Source: a virus. From it: a stretch of DNA of 57,105 bases. The stretch lies in the IMG/VR virus record IMGVR_UViG_3300008450_000046, positions 1 through 57,105 of that record, one strand, 5' to 3'. Under the pieces are notes generated by a model, which saw only the letters and a program-made list of their open reading frames with translations, did no database searches and was not told the origin of the DNA. A program made the position numbers and the translations under genes. Each line of letters starts with the position of its first letter. Positions within the stretch are counted from its first letter, which is position 1. Below, in pieces: positions 1-7,505 of the stretch.

Positions 1-2
1 CA

Positions 3-497
3 AAACTTAACCTACTCTGTCAAACTGTTATACGTAAAGGGCTAATAACCGAGGACTACAAACTAACAACGGAAGGCAAGGACATCCTTGCTTTCCTTGC
101 TAGTGAGACAGCAGAGACATTGGTGAAGAGAAAGCCTGATCATGATGGATTTGAAGCCTGGTGGAAAGCCTATCCAGGTACAGATACATTTGCATATAAT
201 GGTAAAACTTTCAATGGCACCAGAGGTTTACGAGTTAAGAAAGATGAGTGTAAGCTTAAGTTTAACAAGATTATAGGAGAGGGAGAATATACATCAGATG
301 ATTTGATTGCTGCATTAGAAATGGAAATCTTACAGAAGAAAGAGAATTCCATAAAGACAGCAACCAATAAAATGAGCTTTATGCAAAACTCTCTCACTTA
401 CCTGAATCAACGAACTTTTGAGCCATTCATTGAACTAGTTAGAGAAGGCGTTAAAATTAAAGAATCCAATACTCCTATTGGGGGTGTTGACATTTAA
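3..497 (+). CDS. Replication-initiation-type phage protein, 5' truncated
   Basis: The reading frame is open from base 3 through to the stop at 495-497, so the gene enters from the left of the window and the TTG at 120 is not its start. The first visible residues (LITEDYKLTTEGKDILAFL) look like the end of a winged-helix domain. They are followed by a segment with the FEAWWKAYP signature seen in phage replication-organiser and helicase-loader proteins, then a helical C-terminus rich in Lys and Glu. It lies just upstream of a replicative helicase gene, which fits a primosome role. The function is inferred from context and the aromatic motif only. The missing 5' end prevents a firm family call. 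Confidence 0.65.
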   Translation, partial: KLNLLCQTVIRKGLITEDYKLTTEGKDILAFLASETAETLVKRKPDHDGFEAWWKAYPGTDTFAYNGKTFNGTRGLRVKKDECKLKFNKIIGEGEYTSDDLIAALEMEILQKKENSIKTATNKMSFMQNSLTYLNQRTFEPFIELVREGVKIKESNTPIGGVDI

Positions 498-503
498 TAA
501 ACT

Positions 504-719
504 ATGGCACAACAAACGGCAGTTGAATGGTTAATTGAACAGTATGTTAAGGATGGATTATTCAAACAAGGAATTTATGAACAAGCCAAAGCAATAGAAA
601 AAATGCAAGTAATTAATGCTTTTAAAAGTGGAGAATATAATTCAGCAGATTATTTTAATGCAGAATGTCCGAATCAAGAAACTTCTGAAAATTACTACAA
701 CGAAACATATAACAAATGA
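504..719 (+). CDS. Small phage protein, TAVEWL family, copy 1
   Basis: A 71-residue acidic protein with no recognised domain. It begins MAQQTAVEWL and contains a central YEQAKAIEK motif and a C-terminal NYYNETY. The next gene (716-916) repeats all three blocks (TAVEWL, YAQAKQIEK, NYYDKT), so the two are tandem paralogues. Small proteins of this type are common in phages of Bacteroidota, but I know of no function. It sits six bases after the preceding stop and overlaps the next start, so it is probably translated in the replication operon. Confidence 0.75.
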   Translation: MAQQTAVEWLIEQYVKDGLFKQGIYEQAKAIEKMQVINAFKSGEYNSADYFNAECPNQETSENYYNETYNK

Positions 720-916
720 CAGCAGTAGAATGGTTAGTTAAAAAATACTTTGAAGATTACAATGTGTTGTTACCTGAGTTGGAATATGCACAAGCTAAAC
801 AAATAGAGAAAGAACATATAATCAATGCTATGTTACATGCTTTAGATGAAGATGGACATACAGGAGACTGGAAAATCAAGTTTGTAAACAATTATTACGA
901 TAAAACATTCAAATAA
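716..916 (+). CDS. Small phage protein, TAVEWL family, copy 2
   Basis: A 66-residue paralogue of the preceding gene, with TAVEWL near the N-terminus, YAQAKQIEKEHIINA in the middle and NYYDKTF at the end. The start codon overlaps the stop of copy 1 (ATGA), and its own stop overlaps the start of the helicase gene (TAATG). This implies coupled translation of copy 1, copy 2 and the helicase. Function unknown. The divergence between the copies suggests an old duplication kept by selection. Confidence 0.75.
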   Translation: MTAVEWLVKKYFEDYNVLLPELEYAQAKQIEKEHIINAMLHALDEDGHTGDWKIKFVNNYYDKTFK

Positions 917-2013
917 TGAGTTTTGAGCTATTAAAAGCGGAAGTAAATGCTGGTTTAGAGGGTAGGAACAATGGTATACCTATGGGGTTTAATAGGCTCA
1001 ATAAATACATTGGTATTAGGAAGTCTATGTATTTCCTTGTAGGTGGTCTCACTGGTTCAGGTAAGACAAGTTTTATTGATGATGCATTTGTTCTAAACCC
1101 ATTTGATTGGTATATCGGACAAAATACCCCTAAAATGTCTGAAATAACGGACACTGTGCCCTCTAAGATCAAATTACGCATTATATATCGTTCAATGGAG
1201 AGGTCTAGAACATATAAGTTTGCTAAATGGGTGAGTAGAAAGATATTTCTAGATCACGGGATTATTATTCCTGTAGCTAAGCTATTGGGCTGGAATGATA
1301 AAATGTCCCACGATGAGCATGATTTGTTCCTGATGTATGAGGACTATCTGGGACAAATGGAAGATGTAATTACAATTATTGATGGTCCAGAGAATGCTGT
1401 AGGTATTGCTAAAGAACTAAAAGCACATGCTCTACAGCACGGTAGGATTGAACAAGTGGATGAATTCAACAAACGTTATTTCCCTAATAATGAGAATGAG
1501 ATAACAATTGTTATATTAGACCACGTAGGTTTGATTAAAACCACAAAGGACCAGCCTACTAAAAAGGAGGCTATTGACAAGATGAGTGATGAGCTGAGAT
1601 ATGCCAGAGATTTTTATGGTTATACACCAGTGGCAGTTAGTCAGTTCAATAGATCTATTTCCAATATGCAACGACTCAAGAATGGTGATGTAGAACCACA
1701 ACTGGAGGATTTTGCAGAATCAAGCTCCACACAGAACGATGCTGATGTTGTATTAGCATTGTTTGATCCTATGAGGTATAAGGTGGCTGATTCTTCTGGA
1801 TATGATTTAGATAAACTACTAGACAAGACCACAGGTGCAAAGTATTTCAGATCATTGCGACTTATTAAAAACAGCTATGGTGAAGATGATGTAAGAATTG
1901 GTTTGGGCTTTATGGGCCAAATTGGTATGTTCAAAGAGCTACCCAAGCGTAAAGAAATCACTGATGATGACTATAGTTCCGTACTTAACAAATCTTTTTT
2001 CTTAAACAAATAA
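916..2013 (+). CDS. DnaB-like replicative helicase
   Basis: A 365-residue P-loop ATPase of the RecA/DnaB fold, expected to unwind DNA at the phage replication fork. The Walker A motif GGLTGSGKTS is at residues 43-52 and the Walker B strand ITIVILDHVG at about 196-205. A sensor-like segment VAVSQFNRS follows at about 240-250, matching the SQL/SQFNR motif of DnaB-type helicases. The protein is shorter than cellular DnaB (about 450-470 residues) and lacks its N-terminal domain. A small N-terminal region with FNRLNKYIG precedes the core, as in phage gp4-like helicases. The primase is a separate gene (5650-6654). Confidence 0.88.
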   Translation: MSFELLKAEVNAGLEGRNNGIPMGFNRLNKYIGIRKSMYFLVGGLTGSGKTSFIDDAFVLNPFDWYIGQNTPKMSEITDTVPSKIKLRIIYRSMERSRTYKFAKWVSRKIFLDHGIIIPVAKLLGWNDKMSHDEHDLFLMYEDYLGQMEDVITIIDGPENAVGIAKELKAHALQHGRIEQVDEFNKRYFPNNENEITIVILDHVGLIKTTKDQPTKKEAIDKMSDELRYARDFYGYTPVAVSQFNRSISNMQRLKNGDVEPQLEDFAESSSTQNDADVVLALFDPMRYKVADSSGYDLDKLLDKTTGAKYFRSLRLIKNSYGEDDVRIGLGFMGQIGMFKELPKRKEITDDDYSSVLNKSFFLNK

Positions 2014-2014
2014 C

Positions 2015-2221
2015 ATGAAAATTAAACTATTGACACTATCAACGTTCCCTAGAAAAGACAGACTATTTTGGCAATGTGTTTTAATTCCTACAATTGCTGT
2101 ATATCATTCGTATGATGATGAGAAACATATGGCTATTAATCTAGAATGGCTTTTCTGGAGCACAACTATATTAATCTATACCAATGACAAAAGACCAGTA
2201 TATCAGATCGAAAACATATGA
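2015..2221 (+). CDS. Hypothetical protein
   Basis: A 68-residue protein starting two bases after the helicase stop, of unknown function. It has a basic N-terminus, a hydrophobic stretch around residues 19-30 (FWQCVLIPTIAVY) and a second around 44-55 (LEWLFWSTTILIY), so it may associate with membrane. Its last 38 bases overlap the following gene in another frame, which is more overlap than usual here. The gene call is therefore only moderately secure. Confidence 0.5.
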   Translation: MKIKLLTLSTFPRKDRLFWQCVLIPTIAVYHSYDDEKHMAINLEWLFWSTTILIYTNDKRPVYQIENI

Positions 2222-2426
2222 GCCTCTCAATGTTGTCTATCATTATTACACAACACACGAGAAATTAAATCATAAGCCACTGAATCCCAATGAGCTGTTC
2301 ATATATCTGCAAACAAACGGATATAACATGAATGATATAATAGCTCGTGTGTTTGAAGAATATGATAAGAAGTTTAATATTGTGGCTCTATTGGATCAAA
2401 AAGGTAATTTAATCAAATATTTATGA
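2184..2426 (+). CDS. Hypothetical protein
   Basis: An 80-residue soluble protein of unknown function, with many Tyr and Asn residues and no recognised motif. Its stop overlaps the start of the DnaA-like gene by four bases (ATGA), typical of translational coupling in this operon. It lies between the helicase and two DNA-handling genes, so a role in replication is possible but is only an argument from position. Confidence 0.6.
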   Translation: MTKDQYIRSKTYEPLNVVYHYYTTHEKLNHKPLNPNELFIYLQTNGYNMNDIIARVFEEYDKKFNIVALLDQKGNLIKYL

Positions 2427-2731
2427 CTGAAAAGCAACAGATGCTGGCAAAGGTGATTGCTAGAGAGTTTGATGTTCCAGAGAACTTCATGGAAATTAAG
2501 GGTAGGGCTAAGCGTGTAACAGCACCTAAGCAGGTGTTCTCTTATTTCCTATATTACAAGGAAGAACTGACACTCAGTGATGTGGGTAAACTACTTGGAT
2601 ATGATCACAGCACAATCATATACAATCTGAAAACAGTGGATGGATTGTGTCAAGAGGAATATTTCAAAGCAAGAGTTGATAGAGTGGCTGATGCAGCCTA
2701 TAAAATCTACATTCTAAACGAGAAAGTATGA
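2423..2731 (+). CDS. Free-standing DnaA domain IV-like DNA-binding protein
   Basis: A 102-residue protein matching only the C-terminal DNA-binding domain of DnaA. The segment TLSDVGKLLGYDHSTIIYNL at about residues 49-68 carries the helix-turn-helix and the DHST signature used by DnaA to read DnaA boxes. The AAA+ ATPase part is absent. A stand-alone domain of this kind could bind an origin of the phage, compete with host DnaA, or act as a local regulator. The gene overlaps its neighbours by four bases on both sides, between a helicase and an SF2 ATPase. Confidence 0.8.
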   Translation: MTEKQQMLAKVIAREFDVPENFMEIKGRAKRVTAPKQVFSYFLYYKEELTLSDVGKLLGYDHSTIIYNLKTVDGLCQEEYFKARVDRVADAAYKIYILNEKV

Positions 2732-3804
2732 CACTAAGAGACCAAAGGCAAGCTGAATTTGCTGACAAATGGATTAAGAATGGCAAGTTTGGTATTCTTA
2801 ATCTCTGTCCCAGGTTTGGTAAAATACGTACAACAATCAATATCATGGAGCAATTAAAACCCAAAGAGGTGCTAATTGCCTATCCAGATAACAAGATTAA
2901 GGAGTCTTGGCAAGATGATTTTAGAGAACGTAATTATACCAATAGTTTCATTACATACACCACACATCTATCATTACATAAGTACAAAGACAATAAGTAT
3001 GATTTAGTAGTGATAGATGAGATACATCTGTTATCAGAAGCTCAAATAGAAGTGTGTAAAGATTTAATAGCTGCTAATGATAATGTATTAGGTCTTACAG
3101 GTACACTATCTAAATGGACAGAGGAAACTTTGGCACAAGAACTAGATTTAATGGTTGTAGCCTACTATCCAATAGAACAAGCTATTGAAGAGGGCGTAAT
3201 TGTTGATTATGAGATAATTGTAAAAAGAGTTCCTCTGGATAATGTTGTTGTACAGGATTACAAGGGAAAGAAAAGGACAGAGAAAAAGCAATTTGACAGC
3301 TATGGTTGGGTGATAGATCAAATGGAAAGACAGAGCAAAAACACAATGTTCTTAAGACTTGCCAGAATGAGAATCATACAGAATAGTTTGGCTAAGCTCA
3401 ATGCTACAAAGAATATTCTCAAGAACAACCGTAATGAGAGAATTCTTGTATTCTGTGGCACAACCAAAATAGCTGACTCTCTGGGCATCCCATCACATCA
3501 TAGTAAGTCTAAGAGTGATGAAACATTCATTGGTTTCTCTGAAGGAGAAGGTAAACACATGGCTGTTGTAAAGATTGGTAATACAGGTGTGACATACAAA
3601 CCACTTAACAAGGTGATTATCAACTACTTTGATAGCAATGCTGAAAACCTGGCACAGAAGATAAACAGATGTATGGCTATGGAATATAATAATCCAGATA
3701 AGAAAGCCCAGATATACATCATCAGCACAGATGAGCCTGTAGAGCTTAAATGGCTTAAGAAGGCATTAGAATTCTTTGACAAATCTAAAATTAAATATGT
3801 ATGA
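2728..3804 (+). CDS. Superfamily 2 DNA helicase/ATPase
   Basis: A 358-residue DEAD/DEAH-type helicase. Motif I is present as PRFGKIRTT (residues 28-36), an altered P-loop in which Ile follows GK. Motif II is DEIH at residues 97-100 within LVVIDEIHLL, motif III is GLTGT, and a C-terminal RecA-like lobe contains ILVFCGTTK and the motif VI-like QKINRCMAM. The length fits compact phage helicases such as UvsW-like or T7-like repair enzymes. Probable roles are fork remodelling, recombination or repair. It is coupled to the DnaA-like gene and overlaps the next start. Confidence 0.85.
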   Translation: MTLRDQRQAEFADKWIKNGKFGILNLCPRFGKIRTTINIMEQLKPKEVLIAYPDNKIKESWQDDFRERNYTNSFITYTTHLSLHKYKDNKYDLVVIDEIHLLSEAQIEVCKDLIAANDNVLGLTGTLSKWTEETLAQELDLMVVAYYPIEQAIEEGVIVDYEIIVKRVPLDNVVVQDYKGKKRTEKKQFDSYGWVIDQMERQSKNTMFLRLARMRIIQNSLAKLNATKNILKNNRNERILVFCGTTKIADSLGIPSHHSKSKSDETFIGFSEGEGKHMAVVKIGNTGVTYKPLNKVIINYFDSNAENLAQKINRCMAMEYNNPDKKAQIYIISTDEPVELKWLKKALEFFDKSKIKYV

Positions 3805-4004
3805 AAATAGAACTTGTTCAGGAATACAGAATTGCAGAAGGTCCATGGTATTCTGTTTATGTAGATGGTAGGTATATCATCGGAAGTTTTGATAGGGAAA
3901 AAGCTGAAAGATATTACATAGATGCAAAGAATAATTATGGTAATATGAATACTAAAATTATTTTGAAATCTGAAGAACTTGGTGTATCTTCACAAACTAA
4001 CTAA
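3801..4004 (+). CDS. Hypothetical protein
   Basis: A 67-residue protein of unknown function overlapping the helicase stop by four bases. The sequence WYSVYVDGRYIIGSFDREKAERYY looks like a short beta-strand pair followed by a helix, the pattern of many small phage proteins, but no family is recognised. It ends 14 bases before the Sak4-like ATPase. Confidence 0.65.
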   Translation: MKIELVQEYRIAEGPWYSVYVDGRYIIGSFDREKAERYYIDAKNNYGNMNTKIILKSEELGVSSQTN

Positions 4005-4018
4005 ATACTAATTTAAAC

Positions 4019-4690
4019 ATGGCAAGCAAATTAATCGGGATTGTTGGTGCTACAGGTACTGGCAAATCCACATCAATCAAACATTTGAACCCAGAAGAAA
4101 CGTACATTATCAATGTAGCAAAGAAAGAACTTCCGTTCAAGGGATCAGAAAAGCTCTATAACGCTGAAAAGCGTAATTACAAGGAGGTGGATGATGCTAA
4201 TGAAATCACCAGACTTCTTAGGACTATTTCTGACAAAGCTCCTCACATCAAGAACATTGTTATCGAGGACAGCAATTACATCATGGGATTTAACATTGTA
4301 TCTAAAGCTACAGAGGTGGGCTATACCAAGTTCAGCTTGATGGCTAAAGATATGGTGGAACTTATGAGAGAAGCTCGTAAGCTTCGTGATGACATCAAAG
4401 TGTTCTACTTCTCACATCCTGAAACTATTGAAGATGGTGGTGATATTGTAGGATATAAGATTAAGACAGCAGGTAAGCTGATTGATAATCAGGTGCTGCT
4501 TGAAGGTTTGCTCACTGTGTGTTTATATACACATGTAGAAGAGAACAAAGATGGCTCTACTAATTATTATTTCGTTACCAACAGATTTAAGAAACTTCCT
4601 GCAAAGAGTCCAGATGGTATGTTTGATGAAATCAAAATACCAAACAACTTGGATTATGTATGCAAGAAAATCGATGAGTATTATAATTAA
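4019..4690 (+). CDS. Sak4-like AAA/RecA-fold ATPase
   Basis: A 223-residue P-loop ATPase with Walker A GATGTGKST at residues 10-18 and a Walker B-like strand NIVIEDSN at about 80-87. It resembles the Sak4 group of phage single-strand annealing/recombination ATPases. It precedes an SSB-like protein, the usual partner of Sak4 proteins in recombination-dependent replication. The protein is compact and lacks additional domains. A simple RecA-paralogue or RadA-like function cannot be excluded. Confidence 0.78.
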   Translation: MASKLIGIVGATGTGKSTSIKHLNPEETYIINVAKKELPFKGSEKLYNAEKRNYKEVDDANEITRLLRTISDKAPHIKNIVIEDSNYIMGFNIVSKATEVGYTKFSLMAKDMVELMREARKLRDDIKVFYFSHPETIEDGGDIVGYKIKTAGKLIDNQVLLEGLLTVCLYTHVEENKDGSTNYYFVTNRFKKLPAKSPDGMFDEIKIPNNLDYVCKKIDEYYN

Positions 4691-4696
4691 TAACAA

Positions 4697-4714
4697 TAAA
4701 AACTAGAAAACATG
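4697..4714 (+). promoter_or_regulatory. Repeated AT-rich translation leader, copy 1
   Basis: The 18 bases ending in the start codon of the SSB-like gene (TAAAAACTAGAAAACATG) are identical to the 18 bases ending in the start codon of the rIIA-like gene at 8546-8563. There is no Shine-Dalgarno motif. An A-rich leader like this is how efficient initiation regions look in Bacteroidota. The identity suggests a shared initiation signal; its effect is inferred. Confidence 0.5.
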
Positions 4715-5581
4715 TCAAACATTGGCGGAAAAAAGAGAGAACAAGTACAACAGACAGAGTATTCCAAAAAAGTGGGATTATTTGAGGCAAATGTAATCGC
4801 TGTAAATCCTTCTATTGAAGAGTACAAAGAGACCCTTGGTATGGATCTCAAAGAAGACAGCAGAGCTACAGAGTATCTTGGTACTAGTCAAGATGACAAA
4901 ACCACACTTCGTGTAGATTTCTGGCTTGAAGAGGTGAAGAACAAGGACAAATTCAAGGTGACATTCTTCCTTGAGAACAAAGAAAAGGTTAATAAGGATG
5001 GTACAAAGAAACAATATATCAACAATGTTGGTGTTTGTTCCTGGAGTGATGATCCAAACAATCTTCCTCAATGGTTCACTAAGCGTGACTATCGTGTAGC
5101 ATTTGTTGGTGAGGAAGAACTCTACAACTTCATGCGCACATGGTTGGGTAATCTTGACTACCGTGAAGCAGAAACCACTCTCCAGCTTGAGTGGAAATCT
5201 CTGATGAAAGGAAATGTAAAAGCTATCAAAGAACAAGTTGGTGGTGAATTCTCTACATCTGTAGTAGCCCTTGCTACAGTGAAAACTGTAATCAGGGATG
5301 AAGAAACCAAGCAATATCAGGGTGTATACAATAAAGCATTCCTCCCTGCATACAATTTGAAGCAATTTAGATTGATTGACTTCAGCAATCCTACAACCAT
5401 TAATGGTCTTCGTGCTAAGAAAAGCACTGATCTCAAGCCTCACGAAAGGTTTGTGCTCAATGTCACTGGAGAATATGGATGTAAAGACTTCTATGTTCTT
5501 AAGGACCTGAAAGACTATAACGAAGGAGATGATTTGGTAGCATCTGATGCTGTCATCTCTGAAGATGGTGCTGATTATTAA
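4712..5581 (+). CDS. Single-stranded DNA-binding-like protein
   Basis: A 289-residue protein with a basic N-terminus (GGKKREQVQQ), a predicted beta-rich central part and a strongly acidic C-terminal tail (EGDDLVASDAVISEDGADY). An acidic tail is the hallmark of phage SSB proteins, which use it to contact partner enzymes. The gene sits between the Sak4-like ATPase and the primase. No exact family is recognised, so the assignment rests on tail, size and neighbourhood. The last gene before a terminator at 5607-5637. Confidence 0.65.
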   Translation: MSNIGGKKREQVQQTEYSKKVGLFEANVIAVNPSIEEYKETLGMDLKEDSRATEYLGTSQDDKTTLRVDFWLEEVKNKDKFKVTFFLENKEKVNKDGTKKQYINNVGVCSWSDDPNNLPQWFTKRDYRVAFVGEEELYNFMRTWLGNLDYREAETTLQLEWKSLMKGNVKAIKEQVGGEFSTSVVALATVKTVIRDEETKQYQGVYNKAFLPAYNLKQFRLIDFSNPTTINGLRAKKSTDLKPHERFVLNVTGEYGCKDFYVLKDLKDYNEGDDLVASDAVISEDGADY

Positions 5582-5593
5582 TCAATTTGATTA
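5579..5593. promoter_or_regulatory. Palindrome TAATCAATTTGATTA, copy 1
   Basis: A perfect 7+1+7 inverted repeat that begins with the stop codon of the SSB-like gene. The same 15-mer occurs in reverse orientation at 35880-35894, where it again starts with a stop codon and precedes a new transcription unit. An operator or processing site is possible; no regulator can be named. Confidence 0.4.
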
Positions 5594-5606
5594 GTAGAAA
5601 AAATAG

Positions 5607-5637
5607 ACACCCCTTCCAGAAATGGTTGGGGTGTTTT
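5607..5637 (+). terminator. Intrinsic terminator after the SSB-like gene
   Basis: ACACCCC at 5607-5613 pairs with GGGGTGT at 5628-5634, with further CCA/TGG pairing inside, followed by a short T run. It closes the first replication operon. A promoter -7 box begins at its last base. Confidence 0.75.
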
Positions 5638-5644
5638 ATATTTG
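5637..5644 (+). promoter_or_regulatory. Promoter -7 box (TATATTTG) of the primase operon
   Basis: TATATTTG matches the Bacteroidota TAnnTTTG element. No good TTTG lies at the usual distance upstream, where the terminator hairpin is. Only five bases separate the box from the primase ATG at 5650, so a transcript started here would be essentially leaderless. Confidence 0.6.
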
Positions 5645-5649
5645 TAACT

Positions 5650-6654
5650 ATGATAAAGGGTGCAAAGAAAGTACAGCTAACTAAAGAGTCCATCCTGGAT
5701 AAAATCAGTGATTATGACATCTTTAGGTTTTATATGCCAGACAGATCGTGGAAGCTGAATCAGGTTACATTATCTCCATTTAGACAGGAAAGAAATCCAT
5801 CTTTTGTTATTGGTAATCGCAAAGGATATATAAGTTATATAGACTTTGCTGATACAAATAAGCGTGGTGATTGTTTTCAATTCGTTGAAGACCTATTCAA
5901 TATACCACATTATGATGCGCTGAAGCTCATTGATAGGGATTTTGGTTTGGGACTAGCTTCTGGTAAACCTACAGAGGAATACAAGAAGATAACATCTACC
6001 TATAAGCAGCCTGAAATAACCAAACGCAACTCCCTGATTCAGGTGGTAACAAGAAAGTTCACAAATAGAGAACTTGAATATTGGAATGGTTATCACCAAA
6101 GCTCAGATGATCTAAGAGCCAATAATGTTTATGCTGTAAAGAAGGTGTACCTAAACAAGAATCTATTCTATATAAATGATGACGAGCTTGTGTTTGGTTA
6201 CCTGTATGATGGACATTGGAAAATCTACAGACCGTTTGCAGATAAGAAGAGCAAATGGGTTCCAAACAATGTACCTATTACAGCAATGGATGGTAAAGAA
6301 GACATACAGCATTGCAGAATGGCATTCATTAACAAGAGTAAGAAAGACTACATGGTGATGAAAAAGATATTCCCATGCAGTTGTGCTGTACAAAATGAGG
6401 GTATTGGATGTTTTTCACAAGAAAATGTACAATATCTAAAAGATAATTCTGACATACAAATCCTGAGTTTTGATTCAGATGTTACAGGCGTTCAGAATAG
6501 TCAACAGATTACAAAACTGTTTGATTTTGAATATGCTAACGTCCCACGTAAGTATCTGAAGGAAGGAATTAAGGATTGGGCTGATTTAGCGAAAGCCCAC
6601 GGACTAGAGACAATTGAGTCTTATTTGAAACAGAAAGGTATAATAGAAAATTAA
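5650..6654 (+). CDS. DnaG-type primase with degenerate zinc domain
   Basis: A primase of about 334 residues that would make RNA primers for the DnaB-like helicase. The N-terminal part keeps the CHC2 primase framework (SPFRQERNPSFVI, then GDCFQFVEDLF), but the Cys and His ligands of the zinc site are replaced. A TOPRIM-like core follows, with NEGIGCF and the acidic DSDVTG motif in ILSFDSDVTG. The start at 5650 is chosen over an upstream ATG at 5587 because the terminator and promoter lie between them. It opens a new transcription unit. Confidence 0.82.
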   Translation: MIKGAKKVQLTKESILDKISDYDIFRFYMPDRSWKLNQVTLSPFRQERNPSFVIGNRKGYISYIDFADTNKRGDCFQFVEDLFNIPHYDALKLIDRDFGLGLASGKPTEEYKKITSTYKQPEITKRNSLIQVVTRKFTNRELEYWNGYHQSSDDLRANNVYAVKKVYLNKNLFYINDDELVFGYLYDGHWKIYRPFADKKSKWVPNNVPITAMDGKEDIQHCRMAFINKSKKDYMVMKKIFPCSCAVQNEGIGCFSQENVQYLKDNSDIQILSFDSDVTGVQNSQQITKLFDFEYANVPRKYLKEGIKDWADLAKAHGLETIESYLKQKGIIEN

Positions 6655-6664
6655 AACCAAATTT

Positions 6665-7504
6665 ATGAAGGTAGCAACTTACACAACAACCAAACAAGTG
6701 TTGTTGAATGCTGAGATTCCAGCAGAAACTCGTACATACAAACCAATTAGCCATCAGCAACTTATAGATCTCACCCTTGAGTCTATACATGGAGCAGGAT
6801 TTACATTGGACAAAGAACTCTATTCAGCTTCTCCTGAGGGATTGGTAGCAAATGGTAATTTCACAATTAGCAATGTAGCAGATAAAGAAATGCAGCTACA
6901 GATTGGCTGGCAGAATAGCTACAATAAAACATTGAGCTTGAAGTTTGCCATTGGTGCACGTATATTCATTTGTCAGAATGGTGCTGTACATGGTGACATG
7001 GGCTCATTCAAGAGGAAACATATGGGTGAGGTGCAAGAATTTACACCAACTGCCATTACAGAATATATCAAGCAAGCTGGTGACACATTCCAGAAAATGC
7101 AAACAGAGCGTGAGTCAATGAAACAAATTGGGCTCAACAAACGTGCTCAGGCTGAATTGGTGGGTAGATTGATGCTTGAGGAAAGCCTAATTAGCTCTAT
7201 GCAGGTGAATCAAATTGCTAAAGAACTCACTGATCCAACATATGATTACGGAGCTCCAGGTAGCTTGTGGGAACTTTATCAGTTCACTACACAAACCATG
7301 AGGGAAACTCATCCTAGATTCTGGATTAGTGATCACATGAAAGCTCACAATTTCTTTGTGAATGAAGCTGGATTGTTTGTTCCTACAGTGGAAGCAGAGG
7401 TGATTGAAGATTCTTCTATGTTTCGAACTATGCGAATTATGGCAGCTGGAGGAGATACAGCAGAAGAAATAGAAGCATTTAGACAACTATCAATGGAATT
7501 TTAA
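6665..7504 (+). CDS. DUF932-like phage protein
   Basis: A 279-residue protein resembling the DUF932 (phage/plasmid-like protein TIGR03299) group. It contains GWQNSYNKTLSLKFAIGARIFICQNGAV, the central block that characterises these proteins, followed by a helical C-terminus. The biochemical role of the family is not established. It is often found in replication or recombination modules of phages and plasmids, as it is here, between a primase and a glycosylase-like gene. Confidence 0.7.
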   Translation: MKVATYTTTKQVLLNAEIPAETRTYKPISHQQLIDLTLESIHGAGFTLDKELYSASPEGLVANGNFTISNVADKEMQLQIGWQNSYNKTLSLKFAIGARIFICQNGAVHGDMGSFKRKHMGEVQEFTPTAITEYIKQAGDTFQKMQTERESMKQIGLNKRAQAELVGRLMLEESLISSMQVNQIAKELTDPTYDYGAPGSLWELYQFTTQTMRETHPRFWISDHMKAHNFFVNEAGLFVPTVEAEVIEDSSMFRTMRIMAAGGDTAEEIEAFRQLSMEF

Positions 7505-7505
7505 T

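Noticed and set aside
4778-5443. 221-codon minus-strand open frame
   Set aside because: Antisense to the SSB-like gene inside a tightly packed plus-strand operon; composition (Cys, Phe, Ile rich) is that of a shadow frame.
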